Counted from the first letter of the stretch, positions 1 through 8,952 are shown. The stretch: 64,000 nt of DNA from Malaciobacter pacificus (GCF_004214795.1 NZ_CP035928.1:2418001-2482000); one strand, 5' to 3'. Numbers and translations: made by a program. Notes: generated by a model from the letters alone, not told the origin.

Positions 1-395
1 CTATGATACAAGAGATCATTAAATTTAAGATTAGTATCGTAGGGTTACAACTCTCCGATATTGATCTTTATCCTTCACAGATAAGTGGAGGTATGAAAAA
101 AAAAGCAGCTCTTGCAAGAGCTTTAGCTCTCGATCCAAAGCTTTTGTTTTTAGATGAGCCTACAAGTGGACTTGATCCTATCTCAGCAAGGGATTTTGAT
201 AGCTTGATCTTAAACTTAAGAGAACTGTTGGGATTAACCATAGTGATGGTATCACATGATCTAAAATCTATCTATGATACTTTGGATAGATTTGCGGTTA
301 TTGATAATAAAAAGATTATTTATGAGGGCTCATTTGATCATATAGACTCAGTGCAGAGTCCATTTATTGATAGATTTTTTAAAAAAGGTATTTAA
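1..395 (+). CDS. mlaF: Mla-type ABC transporter ATP-binding protein, C-terminal part (5' end outside window)
   Basis: This is the C-terminal part of an ABC ATPase; the Walker A region lies upstream of the window. The ABC signature appears in a variant form (SGGMKKKAALARAL), followed by the Walker B run LLFLDEPTSGLDP and the switch histidine in MVSHD. The SGGM form of the signature is common in MlaF-like ATPases. The next gene encodes an MCE-domain protein and the one after it a lipoprotein, so this is most likely the cytoplasmic motor of a phospholipid transport system that maintains outer-membrane asymmetry. The stop codon is one base before the downstream ATG, so the genes are translationally close. 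The reading frame is open to the window edge. Confidence 0.88.
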   Translation, partial: MIQEIIKFKISIVGLQLSDIDLYPSQISGGMKKKAALARALALDPKLLFLDEPTSGLDPISARDFDSLILNLRELLGLTIVMVSHDLKSIYDTLDRFAVIDNKKIIYEGSFDHIDSVQSPFIDRFFKKGI

Positions 396-396
396 G

Positions 397-1356
397 ATGA
401 ACAATAAGGTTAATTATACATTTGTAGGATTTTTAGTAATTATCGGATTTACGTTGATTTTTTCATTTTCTTATTGGTTACTTAAACCAGCCAAAGAAGA
501 TACAACACAACAATACCTTATCCGTTTTAATGAATCGGTCTTGGGGCTTAATATTGATTCAGTGGTAAAATATAGAGGTATTGATGTAGGAAAAGTTTCT
601 GATATTAGAATAAATCCAAAAAATACTGAACAAGTAGAAGTCCTGATCACTATTTTAAAAACCACCCCTGTAAAAGAGCAAACTGTGGCAAAACTTACCT
701 CCCAAGGGATCACAGGACTCAGTTATATCAATCTTGATCTAGGAGATAATAATGCTCCATTTTTAAAAACCAAAGAAGGGGAGGAGTATCCTATTATAAA
801 AACAACCCCTTCATTATTTAAAAATATTGAAAATTCTATGGGAAGTGTTTCTGAAAAGGTTGTCAATGTCTTAAATAAAGGGGAAGATCTTTTAAATGAT
901 GAAAATCAAAAACAAATAGCAATCCTTTTAAGCAAATCAGCATCATTTATGGCAAAACTTGAACAACTCCTTGATGAAAAGAGTATAAACCATTTTCATA
1001 GTATTTTAGAAAATGCAGACAATATCACTCAAAAAACTGATAATCTTATCCCAAGAATAGATCAACTAGTAAGTGACACAGGTGCTTTTGAAACAAGCTT
1101 TCTTCAAGATCTAGATTCGATCACACAAAGTTTTTTAGCCTTAAGAGCTACGATGAACGAACTGCAAAAAGCTATTGTAAATGGGGATTTTAATTTTAAA
1201 GAGATCACAAAAGACACCATACCAAATCTTAATAATACCTTGATACAGCTAGAGAGTCTTATGATAAAGCTTGAAGAGTCATTGAAGAATTATAATAGAA
1301 GCCCAGCTGATATTATTTTTAAAACAGAAGAGATTAAAAAAGGTCCAGGAGAGTAA
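397..1356 (+). CDS. mlaD: MlaD-type MCE domain protein
   Basis: The protein has one N-terminal membrane segment (about residues 8-28). An MCE domain follows at about residues 35-115, containing LGLNIDSVVKYRGIDVGKV and GITGLSYINLDLG, and then a long helical C-terminal region. In known Mla systems such proteins form the periplasmic lipid-binding ring attached to the ABC transporter. I chose the ATG at 397, just after the ATPase stop, rather than an in-frame TTG at 367. The TTG would overlap the upstream gene by 29 bases and would put extra residues ahead of the membrane anchor. The length of about 319 residues is usual for this family. Confidence 0.88.
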   Translation: MNNKVNYTFVGFLVIIGFTLIFSFSYWLLKPAKEDTTQQYLIRFNESVLGLNIDSVVKYRGIDVGKVSDIRINPKNTEQVEVLITILKTTPVKEQTVAKLTSQGITGLSYINLDLGDNNAPFLKTKEGEEYPIIKTTPSLFKNIENSMGSVSEKVVNVLNKGEDLLNDENQKQIAILLSKSASFMAKLEQLLDEKSINHFHSILENADNITQKTDNLIPRIDQLVSDTGAFETSFLQDLDSITQSFLALRATMNELQKAIVNGDFNFKEITKDTIPNLNNTLIQLESLMIKLEESLKNYNRSPADIIFKTEEIKKGPGE

Positions 1357-1359
1357 CCC

Positions 1360-1974
1360 ATGTTAAAAACTATTACAGTATTTGTATTTATCATTTTATT
1401 GACAGGATGTGCTGTAAAACAGCCATATATCACAGAGTATAAAATTGAGATAGAAAAGTTTCAAAAAGCCCAAGGTTCACAGCAGTGTAAAGAGAAAACA
1501 CTCAAAGTGAATCAATCCTTTAGTGATAATACTCTTATGAGTACACAAATGAACTATATTGAGGGAAAACATAAACAATACCCTTTTTCAAAAGCTAGAT
1601 GGAGCACACCCGTTAATCAAATGGTTTCATTTCATTTAACTAATATGATAAATCAATTAGATATTTTTAAAAGTGTACAAAGTTATAAATCTATAACTAA
1701 AGATGATTATATTTTACAAAGTAATATAATCGATTTTAAACAATATTTCAGTGAAGATTTAAAATCATCTTATGTAAAAGCTGTTATTCAAGTATCTTTA
1801 ATAGATAATCATACAAATAAAATTGTAGATTCAAAAACTTTTACATCCAAAATAGATACTAAAACTTTAGATTCATATGGTGGAGTCAAATCTCTAAATA
1901 ATGCATTATTTAATATATTAAATAATGTTTCACTTTGGCTTAATAATATTTGTAATAATAAAGAGCTTAAATGA
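1360..1974 (+). CDS. ABC transport auxiliary lipoprotein (PqiC/DUF330-like)
   Basis: The N-terminus is a lipoprotein signal ending in the lipobox LTGC (cysteine near residue 17), so the mature protein should be lipidated and exported. About 185 residues of mixed alpha/beta sequence follow. The position directly after an MlaD-type protein, and the size, fit the ABC-type transport auxiliary lipoprotein family, thought to link the MCE system to the outer membrane. The family call rests on context and general pattern because I see no invariant motif. It starts 3 bases after the mlaD stop behind a purine-rich AGGAGAG. Its stop overlaps the next ATG. Confidence 0.7.
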   Translation: MLKTITVFVFIILLTGCAVKQPYITEYKIEIEKFQKAQGSQQCKEKTLKVNQSFSDNTLMSTQMNYIEGKHKQYPFSKARWSTPVNQMVSFHLTNMINQLDIFKSVQSYKSITKDDYILQSNIIDFKQYFSEDLKSSYVKAVIQVSLIDNHTNKIVDSKTFTSKIDTKTLDSYGGVKSLNNALFNILNNVSLWLNNICNNKELK

Positions 1975-2552
1975 ATATAAATGAAAAATATATTATGCCA
2001 AAAGGTTTTGTAGTGATTTTAGCTATGCTAACTTCTATAACTCCTTTGGCTATAGATGTGTATCTACCCTCATTTATTCAGATGTCTGAATATTTTTATA
2101 CCTCTATAGATCAAATAGAGATAACTTTAAGCATATACCTTTTAGGTTTTGCCTTAGGTCAATTAATAGGTGGTCCACTTTCAGACAGATATGGAAGAAA
2201 AATATTTATTTTTTCAGGATTAGTTGTATATATTATTTTCTCATTTTTAATTAGTTTATCTTCTAGTGTTGAACAACTTTGGGTTTTTAGATTTTTTCAA
2301 GCCCTTGGAGGTGGATTTGCTGTTGTAAATACCAGTGCTATTGTAAGGGATATCTATCATGGAAGAGAAGGTGCAAAAGTATTTTCTGTCATATCTATGA
2401 TTATGATGATTGCACCTATGATAGTACCTATTATTGGGGGACTTATTAGTTCTATGATATTAACACTTTTAGTTGTTCCTGTTATTTATAAACTTATTAA
2501 TCCAGTTGATAAATTTTTTAGAAAATTTTATGAAGTAGGACAAGTGAAATAA
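1971..2552 (+). pseudogene. Chimeric remnant: N-terminal half of a Bcr/CflA MFS transporter fused to an RND pump C-terminus
   Basis: Residues 1 to about 160 are a clear Bcr/CflA-type drug-resistance MFS N-terminal half. They carry the motif ITPLAIDVYLPSF in helix 1, the MFS loop motif GGPLSDRYGRK, and FFQALGGGFAV. At about residue 155-160 the sequence switches to TLLVVPVIYKL plus a short basic tail, which is the typical end of the last helix of an RND efflux permease. The product of 193 residues has at most six or seven helices, instead of 12 for either parent, so it is very unlikely to transport. The open frame suggests a deletion that happened to join two genes in frame, probably around 2431-2452. 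That both parents were once neighbours is inference. Confidence 0.75.
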
Positions 2553-2564
2553 TAGGGATACTAA

Positions 2565-3431
2565 ATGAAAAAATATGCTTTGTTTTTAATTTGCTTTAAT
2601 TTAACTTTTGCCGACTCTTTTCTTTTTCATATGGAAAATGATGTTATCAATGATACTGATAGGCATTTAACAAATAACATGAAGTTGTCATGGATGTATG
2701 ATAATATGGACAGTGAGTATTATGATAGTTTTAATTTTTTAATAAATCATGATATATATACACCTGATGATATTAAAAGTAAAAATATTTCTGATTATGA
2801 TATGCCCTATGCTGGATACATAAAAACAGAGTATAATTTTTATAAATTTACAAATAACTATTATCATTCATTAGGTCTTATTTTAGGACATATAGGAAAG
2901 TATGCTTATGCACAAGAACTTCAAGAGGGACTACATTCAATTCTTCCTGCAAATGATCCACAAGGATGGGATAATCAAATAGGAGATAAAACTATTTATG
3001 GTGTCTCTTATGATTTTGGTCATAGGTTATATAAAAAAGAGTTTGAAAAAAACAAAATAGACTTTTCATACAATTTTTATACTGAATTAAGTAATGCAAA
3101 AAGGGATTTATTAACTATTTTGTCTTTTAGATATGGTAATAACTATCCAGATAATTTCATTAACTCACAAATAAATCTTCAAAAAACAAATGGTTGGGAT
3201 ATTGCTTTTAACATATATTATGAGTATCTGGATTATTTTTACATACTAGATGAGTATAAGGATCAATACAATATAAATAGAGATAAAGATTTTTTTGGAG
3301 AGGGGATAAAATTTAATTATTATAATGGTAATTCAATTTATTCTATAAAATTTGATCAGATGAATACAGCTTTACAGGATAAAGATTATGATAGATGGGT
3401 TGGTCTTTCTTATACTTATATCTTCGATTAA
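2565..3431 (+). CDS. LpxR-like lipid A 3'-O-deacylase (DUF2219)
   Basis: The gene encodes a 288-residue protein with a Sec signal peptide (cleavage near residue 16, TFA/DS) and beta-rich sequence typical of a small outer-membrane barrel. It has hallmark segments of the LpxR/DUF2219 family: HMENDVINDTDRHLTNNMKLS near the mature N-terminus, DMPYAGYI, and the later PQGWDNQI after a conserved histidine (LHSILP). LpxR of Salmonella removes the 3'-acyloxyacyl chain of lipid A. Here the role would be outer-membrane remodelling, which suits the adjacent Mla genes. The frame is intact although both neighbours are damaged. The start at 2565 gives a standard MKKYALF signal. Confidence 0.8.
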   Translation: MKKYALFLICFNLTFADSFLFHMENDVINDTDRHLTNNMKLSWMYDNMDSEYYDSFNFLINHDIYTPDDIKSKNISDYDMPYAGYIKTEYNFYKFTNNYYHSLGLILGHIGKYAYAQELQEGLHSILPANDPQGWDNQIGDKTIYGVSYDFGHRLYKKEFEKNKIDFSYNFYTELSNAKRDLLTILSFRYGNNYPDNFINSQINLQKTNGWDIAFNIYYEYLDYFYILDEYKDQYNINRDKDFFGEGIKFNYYNGNSIYSIKFDQMNTALQDKDYDRWVGLSYTYIFD

Positions 3432-3529
3432 ATTTAAAATAGATAATAAAAAGTATAAGAATAATTTTAACCCTAGTTTTAATAACAGTTTATTGTTATG
3501 CTCACAATCTAATTGAAGAGGAAAAATAT

Positions 3530-3781
3530 TTGAAAATAAAAGAAAGTAAAACTATATCATTAGCTTTAGGAAGTGGAGGTGCTAGAGGTTATGCTCATAT
3601 TGGAGTTATTGAGACTCTTGAATCACAAAGATATGAGATAAAATCAATAGCGGGTTCATCTATGGGAGCTTTAATTGGTGGACTTTATGCAGCAAGAAAA
3701 TTACAAGAGTTTAAAGAGTGGATATTAACTTTAAACTATTATGATATTTATAAGAGCCGCTTGCAAATTCCACCATCATAA
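3530..3781 (+). pseudogene. Patatin-like phospholipase, N-terminal stump cut by an IS
   Basis: The sequence shows the patatin oxyanion motif ([15 protein letters not shown]) and the nucleophile elbow GSSMGAL, with about 65 family residues in all. It then runs into the IS end at 3754 and stops at 3779-3781 within the element. The catalytic Asp and the rest of the domain are absent, and nothing resembling them lies on the far side of the IS. In-frame coding continues upstream of the TTG at 3530 to 3443 and reads as a good signal peptide ([18 protein letters not shown]). There is no ATG/GTG/TTG at its head, only ATA ATA. The gene is dead for phospholipase activity. Confidence 0.8.
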
Positions 3782-5246
3782 ACTAGTGAATTTGTAAACC
3801 TACTAAGCTTATCAAGCAGATCTTTTAAACTTTTAATCATTTTACCGCTTTATGGGTCAATTTTAGATAAAAAACTATTATTGGGTGCGTGCTTGATGGT
3901 TGAGTTTTAAAAATGGCTAATTTTTAGTGTTTTTAGCTAAAAGTTATGTTACCAGTTTCAAACTCTGATGAATACAAACTGATAAAATACCAAATGCTAA
4001 AACAGAAGCTACTTTTGTAGCTCCTTTATAATAAATATTACTGCATCCAAAGTCTTCTTTGAGGTATTTATTGACTCTCTCAACCATACTTCTTTGATTA
4101 TAGTGATGGGTATCTAAACTTTGAGTAAGGTTTAGAATTTTAAATTTCTTTTTTTCATCTTTTATAAGTTGAATTTTTTCTTTTAACTCTTTGGAGTTCT
4201 TCGGATTGATATCAATAAGCGGTCTATGATTTAGTTTTTTGGAAAAATCTCTGATAATATTGCTGTCGTATCCTGCATCTTGTAAGTCATAAAGATATGA
4301 TACTTTTTTGCTTGTCTCGTTTATAAGAGGAAGTGCTACTGAGCTATCATGAACATTTGCCCCTGAATAAATAGCAGTAATAGGGATATCTCCATCTACT
4401 ACACTGATATGGAGTTTCCCTCCTATCCATGTTTCAAAGTTGCCTTTGGAATTCTGTTTTCTTCCAACTCCACACTGCGTTGATACCAAAGATAGCATCT
4501 GCTTTGTGGTTTTCATATCTTCTTGTTGCTGCAAGATACTGGGTGTTTTAGGCTCTCTTGTTTCACCTTTTTTAGGTCGTCCTCTTCTTTTTGGTTTAAA
4601 CTTTTCTTTTTCTACTTTTACAGGTTTTTCTCTCAGTGGTATTTTTGTTGCATCACTTGCATTATAAAAAAAGAGTGTATCCCTTAGATACTCCTTCACA
4701 AACTGCTCATGCGTCTTTTGTGCAATTTTAAGCTCACTGAGCTCCTTAAAGACTCTACTAAATTTAGACTCACTTGGAATATCGTTTTTATATCTCCACC
4801 CACACAAGATCCTCAGCGTTCTATCACTATGAAGTCTATCGATAAGGTCTCTGGTTGTTTGGATATTGTAAACACTCTTTGCAATAAATGCTCGTGCAAT
4901 CTCTTCTCTATGCTTTGGAGTGTTTGTAATAGATACGACAGTGATATTTTTTTCAATCGCAGCAAAGTCTAATATCTTAATAAGCTTTTGCTCTTTATTT
5001 GACAACTCTTCTAATTGAAGCTCTCTTTTCAAAGAAGGAAAAAGTGAATTTTCAAGATTTAAAACCTTAGTCCACATTTTAGATAGACTTGAAGATATTT
5101 TTGGTAGAATAATTTCCATAAGTTGAATCGCTCTTCTGTTAAATTTTTGTAGTAAAAAATTATAACTTATCTGAAGTTTGATTCAACTTTTTAAAATTTA
5201 AATCAGCTTAAATTACGGGTTGTTTTTTATAATCTGCAAGTGGCTC
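3754..5246. mobile_element. Insertion sequence, about 1.49 kb, DDE transposase of the IS5/IS1182 type
   Basis: The ends are imperfect 16-bp inverted repeats: GAGCCGCTTGCAAATT at 3754-3769 and, read on the minus strand, GAGCCACTTGCAGATT at 5246-5231 (14 of 16 match). The single transposase gene runs on the minus strand. I see no convincing target duplication: the left flank ends in TTATAA and the right flank begins AATTAT. The right end lies 2 bases beyond the stop codon of the diguanylate cyclase gene. The left end truncates the patatin gene, whose 3' part is missing from the window. This points to a deletion next to the element rather than a simple insertion. About 190 bp between the left end and the transposase stop carry no gene. 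Confidence 0.75.
3944..5119 (-). CDS. IS transposase, DDE superfamily (IS5/IS1182-like)
   Basis: The protein has 391 residues. The likely catalytic acids are Asp in HISVVDGDIPITA, Asp in LQDAGYDS and Glu in RSMVERVNKYLKEDF, in the order and spacing of DDE_Tnp_1 enzymes. An N-terminal region (about residues 75-135) resembles the DUF772-type helical domain. Around residues 178-184 lies KRRGRPKKG, a textbook AT-hook core (RGRP) in the linker ahead of the catalytic domain. The frame is complete from ATG to stop, so the enzyme could be active. Exact family placement between IS5, IS1182 and unclassified groups cannot be settled by eye. Confidence 0.8.
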   Translation of the reverse strand: MEIILPKISSSLSKMWTKVLNLENSLFPSLKRELQLEELSNKEQKLIKILDFAAIEKNITVVSITNTPKHREEIARAFIAKSVYNIQTTRDLIDRLHSDRTLRILCGWRYKNDIPSESKFSRVFKELSELKIAQKTHEQFVKEYLRDTLFFYNASDATKIPLREKPVKVEKEKFKPKRRGRPKKGETREPKTPSILQQQEDMKTTKQMLSLVSTQCGVGRKQNSKGNFETWIGGKLHISVVDGDIPITAIYSGANVHDSSVALPLINETSKKVSYLYDLQDAGYDSNIIRDFSKKLNHRPLIDINPKNSKELKEKIQLIKDEKKKFKILNLTQSLDTHHYNQRSMVERVNKYLKEDFGCSNIYYKGATKVASVLAFGILSVCIHQSLKLVT

Positions 5247-5248
5247 AA

Positions 5249-6682
5249 TTATATACTCTCTATTTTATTTTTTCCTGTTCTTTTTGATCTATACATTGCT
5301 TGGTCTGCTCTGTTTATAATAGAATCGATTGAATCTTTCTCTTTTAATTGTGTAACTCCAAAACTAGCAGTTATATCAGAACCTGCAAGTTCAGTTAATA
5401 AATAATCACTTTGAATTAATCCTTTAATCTTTTCTATTGATACAATTGAATCTTCTAATGTACTATTTATGAAAACAATTATAAACTCTTCACCACCCCA
5501 TCTAGCAACTAAATCAGACTTTCTAACACTATTTTTTAAAATATTAGAGATTCTAATTAAAACCTTATCTCCTACTTCATGTCCAAAATTATCATTAATA
5601 GTTTTGAAATCATCTATATCAATAAAAACCAAACTTAAAGAGTTTTTATTTCTTTGATGTATTGATATTTGCCTACTTAGTTTTGATTTAAAAGATCTTC
5701 TGTTATTAAGACTTGTTAACATATCATAATCTGCTAAATGCTCTAATTTTTTATTATAATTTTTTATCAAATATACTAAAGTTATGATTATAAAAAAAGA
5801 GATAAACAATGAAATAATTAAGTTGAAGTAAAAAATATCTTTTACATGTACAAGAAAATCTTCTGTTTTTGCCTCAACCAAAAGATACAAGTCTAGTTCG
5901 GGAATGTATTTAGTGTTTAAGATATGTTCTTTACCATCAACTTGGTATTCAAAAGATTTTGATTCTTTTGATATTAAATCATCTTTAATACTATTTAAAT
6001 AATCTATCTCACTTAAGCTACTATACTTAAAATTATCTTTTTCAGATAAAACTATATCAGCATCTTTATTTATAAAAAACACTTTAAAATGATATTTTTG
6101 TCTAAAAGTTTTTAACATATCATTTATATAGGAAATTTTTATAGCAACACCTGTGCTTCCTAAAAAAGAGTAATCTCTATCAAATATCTTATAATTTATA
6201 AACATTATTAATGAATTTGAAAGATTTTTATTAAAATCTAAATTTATTTCATGGTTTTTACTTTTTTGTTTAAAACTAAAATACCAATTATTACTAGGAT
6301 TATCTCTAGTCATAGTTTCTATAAAACCATCTTGCGTATAGTAGTTTTTACTTTTATTTGAGACTAAATAAGTAGTAAACATTTGATACTTATTTTTTAT
6401 TGCACTTAAATAGTTCTCTATTTTTTTATAGTTTTCTTCATCATTAATTAACCAATCTTGAACAAATGTATCATTTGCCATCATTGATGAAACTAAATAT
6501 GGTTCTATTATATGTTTTTGTATTTCAGTATATATATTATCTAAAGATAGAGGCAATGCCTGATTTTTCAATTGTTGTTGAGTATTATTTAAAGAAACAA
6601 AATAATTAATACTTGTAATGGATATAGATAAAACTACTAATAATACACCTATAATAATTGCTATTTTATATTTCGAATTCAT
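5249..6682 (-). CDS. Membrane-anchored diguanylate cyclase with periplasmic sensor region
   Basis: This 477-residue protein has an N-terminal membrane helix (about 8-28), a periplasmic region of roughly 240 residues, a second helix (about 280-305) and a C-terminal GGDEF domain. The active-site loop is intact as RWGGEEF. The upstream DIDDFKTINDNFGHEVGD segment carries the metal and substrate ligands. An RxxD inhibitory site (RKSD) sits five residues before GGEEF, so product inhibition by c-di-GMP is expected. The periplasmic part looks Cache-like but I cannot name a ligand. The stop codon is only 2 bases from the neighbouring IS end, yet the C-terminus (GKNKIESI) appears complete. Confidence 0.9.
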   Translation of the reverse strand: MNSKYKIAIIIGVLLVVLSISITSINYFVSLNNTQQQLKNQALPLSLDNIYTEIQKHIIEPYLVSSMMANDTFVQDWLINDEENYKKIENYLSAIKNKYQMFTTYLVSNKSKNYYTQDGFIETMTRDNPSNNWYFSFKQKSKNHEINLDFNKNLSNSLIMFINYKIFDRDYSFLGSTGVAIKISYINDMLKTFRQKYHFKVFFINKDADIVLSEKDNFKYSSLSEIDYLNSIKDDLISKESKSFEYQVDGKEHILNTKYIPELDLYLLVEAKTEDFLVHVKDIFYFNLIISLFISFFIIITLVYLIKNYNKKLEHLADYDMLTSLNNRRSFKSKLSRQISIHQRNKNSLSLVFIDIDDFKTINDNFGHEVGDKVLIRISNILKNSVRKSDLVARWGGEEFIIVFINSTLEDSIVSIEKIKGLIQSDYLLTELAGSDITASFGVTQLKEKDSIDSIINRADQAMYRSKRTGKNKIESI

Positions 6683-6703
6683 TTTATAACTCTTTTAAAA
6701 ATG

Positions 6704-8380
6704 TTATGAAGAACAACTTACATGAGAAATACCTGCTATATCAAATAGCTCCAATGGTTTTTTCATATAAAACTTCTCTTCAATCTCTTTTGATTGTTCT
6801 TCGTATGGTTTTATCATAACTTCTTGCAATTCATGCACTAAACTGTAATCCCCATCATAAGCTTTTTCATAAGCATCTACTAAATGCCACTCTCTTAATG
6901 TATATTTAGGATTTATATTTTTTAATTGCTCACTTGTTGCTGTTAATTTTCTTTTCCAATTATCTAACCATATTGACCATTTTGATTTTAGATTTTCATC
7001 TAGGTTATGATAAAAACAAACTTCTAACGGTGAAATATCTTTTGGAATTTTTGATAATTCTCTAAAAAATATTGTATAGTCTGCACTTGACTCAATCATT
7101 AAAGCAATAAGTTGATTAAAAAGTCTTTCATCAAATTTTTCTAATCCTAGTTTTAATGCCCACATCTTATCCATCTTTTCATTCATCACTTTAGCAAAAC
7201 CATCTCTAATTCCTGCTAGATTCTCTAAAGCTTTTTGATTGCTTTCTAAAAGTGGCATAAGACTAGAACAAAACATATTAAAATTTTTTCTAGCAGCTTC
7301 ACTCTGATTAAAAAAGGAAAAGTGCATGCCTCCACCAGTCCAAGGCTGATATCTAGGGTCAAAGTCATCAATAAATCCAAATGGCCCATAATCTAAAGTG
7401 TATCCACCAACTGATGTATTATCACTATTAAAGTTTCCCTGACAATATCCAACTCTAATCCAGTTTGACACAAGTGATGTAAGTCTATCTCTAAATTTTA
7501 ATGCAAATAATATTATCTTCTCTTCAAAATCTAAATCTTCTTCTATCTCTTCACCATACTCTCTACTAATAGCATGTAAAACAATTTGTTTTAACTCTTC
7601 TTTTGCATTTGGATGTTCATTTTTTCTAGCTCTTCTTCCAAAAAGCTCTAGCTGGCCAACCCTTAAAAATGATGGGGCAACTCTAGTAGTGATAGCAACT
7701 GTCTCTTCTATCATAACTTCTGGATCTTTTGAATGTGAGTTTTCATTAAACCAAGGACGATTTACTGTCTCATCATTTGAAGTGTATAAAGTAAGTGACC
7801 TACTTGTAGGGATGTTTAATGCATGCATGTGTTCTTGTGCTAAAAACTCTCTAATACTAGAACGTAAAACTGCACGTCCATCTGCACCTCTACAATATGG
7901 AGTTTTGCCACCACCTTTTAGTTGCATTTCCCATCTTTTACCATTTAGTACAGCTTCTAAAACAGAAACTGCTCTACCATCACCATATCCATTTCCTGTG
8001 CCAAATGGACATTGAGCATAGTACTCTGTTCCATAAATAGATAAGGCATATCCAGTTGCCCAACCGATATTTTTAAGAGGTTTTGGAACACTTGAGATGT
8101 CACCACTAAACATTTTCATAAACTCTTCATCTAAAGCTAAAGAATTATCAAATCCAAGTTCTTCAAAGAAACTCTTACTATGAGAGATATAGATAGGATT
8201 TGGAATAGGTGTAGGATTTACAGGTACATAGTGTCCATTGAAAACTTCTCTTGGATAGTGATTTTTTCCATCACTTGAAGCCTGAGGGTCAGAAGTCAAA
8301 GTATCAATTAAAGAGTAATCGGCATATTGACTTAATTCTTTTAGTGAAGAAATCTTTTTTAATTTTTGTTCAATATTCAT
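6704..8380 (-). CDS. selO: Protein adenylyltransferase SelO (YdiU/UPF0061)
   Basis: The length of 558 residues, the N-terminal [16 protein letters not shown], the segment [28 protein letters not shown] and the later [14 protein letters not shown] identify SelO. This pseudokinase-fold enzyme transfers AMP from ATP to Ser, Thr or Tyr of proteins; in E. coli it is linked to the oxidative stress response. The [13 protein letters not shown] segment carries the DFG-like metal site. The C-terminus ends SCSS, where bacterial SelO has cysteine at the position of selenocysteine in eukaryotic forms. It stands alone between the diguanylate cyclase and a small cytochrome gene, 22 bases upstream of the former. 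Confidence 0.93.
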   Translation of the reverse strand: MNIEQKLKKISSLKELSQYADYSLIDTLTSDPQASSDGKNHYPREVFNGHYVPVNPTPIPNPIYISHSKSFFEELGFDNSLALDEEFMKMFSGDISSVPKPLKNIGWATGYALSIYGTEYYAQCPFGTGNGYGDGRAVSVLEAVLNGKRWEMQLKGGGKTPYCRGADGRAVLRSSIREFLAQEHMHALNIPTSRSLTLYTSNDETVNRPWFNENSHSKDPEVMIEETVAITTRVAPSFLRVGQLELFGRRARKNEHPNAKEELKQIVLHAISREYGEEIEEDLDFEEKIILFALKFRDRLTSLVSNWIRVGYCQGNFNSDNTSVGGYTLDYGPFGFIDDFDPRYQPWTGGGMHFSFFNQSEAARKNFNMFCSSLMPLLESNQKALENLAGIRDGFAKVMNEKMDKMWALKLGLEKFDERLFNQLIALMIESSADYTIFFRELSKIPKDISPLEVCFYHNLDENLKSKWSIWLDNWKRKLTATSEQLKNINPKYTLREWHLVDAYEKAYDGDYSLVHELQEVMIKPYEEQSKEIEEKFYMKKPLELFDIAGISHVSCSS

Positions 8381-8433
8381 AATAACTCATCTTTTTTGAA
8401 TATGATAACATAGGAATTTAAAAAAACTAATTA

Positions 8434-8832
8434 TCAATAATCATCAATAAAATATAAATAATAATTAATATCTCTTATTTCATCATCGGTAACACTATTT
8501 TCAAGATTAGGCATTATATCTGGATTAAATGTATACTCAATCAAAAGTTCGCTTGTCTCTTCTAATTGAGTTTTAATAGAAGTATCCCTTCTAACTTTTA
8601 ATTTAAGCTCATTTAAAATCTGATTACCAGCTGGAGCTAAAAGCTTAAAAGTTTTGTCCCCATCTTTTAAAAAATCATCAAAGTACTCTTGCTTATAAGT
8701 AGATTTTAAATGACATGCAAAACATTTCTCTTCAAAAAGTTTCTCACCTAATTTATAACGTTCTTCATTGAACTCTTCAGGTAAAGCAAAAAGACAATTA
8801 ATATAAAAAATAATTAAAATTAAAAATTTTAT
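8434..8832 (-). CDS. Small periplasmic c-type cytochrome with apparent ATA start
   Basis: No ATG, GTG or TTG opens this frame, but coding is clear over 132 residues. A signal peptide begins KFLILIIFYINCLFA and is followed by LPEEF. One haem-binding motif CFACH lies near residue 40, and a C-terminal MPNLENSVTDDEIRDINYYL reads like the Met-ligand and last helix of a class I cytochrome c. The sequence AAAAAGGA is followed by exactly six bases and then ATA AAA TTT. ATA at 8832 therefore takes the place of the start codon in the spacing used by neighbouring genes. Start codon use is inference. The electron-transfer partner is unknown. Confidence 0.72.
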   Translation of the reverse strand: MKFLILIIFYINCLFALPEEFNEERYKLGEKLFEEKCFACHLKSTYKQEYFDDFLKDGDKTFKLLAPAGNQILNELKLKVRRDTSIKTQLEETSELLIEYTFNPDIMPNLENSVTDDEIRDINYYLYFIDDY

Positions 8833-8896
8833 GATTGATCCTTTTTAAATAATGATATTATATTTGAAAAGCCCTTTAAAAGTATAATTTTATAAA

Positions 8897-8934
8897 TAAA
8901 AAAAGGGAAGATAGTAAAACTACCTTCCCTTTTT
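8897..8934 (-). terminator. Rho-independent terminator of the cold-shock gene
   Basis: A hairpin with arms GGGAAGATAGT and ACTACCTTCCC (8905-8929, one G-T pair) has an A-run to its left, which is a T-run on the minus strand. It lies about 25 bases after the cold-shock gene stop. Confidence 0.85.
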
Positions 8935-8952
8935 GCCATATAAAATTAAATA

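Noticed and set aside
3754-3943. Possible small gene between the left IS end and the transposase stop
   Set aside because: No frame with start and ribosome site; it is best read as non-coding IS sequence.
7689-8015. Open frame on the plus strand opposite selO
   Set aside because: Antisense to highly conserved SelO motifs; no ribosome site and no recognisable protein.
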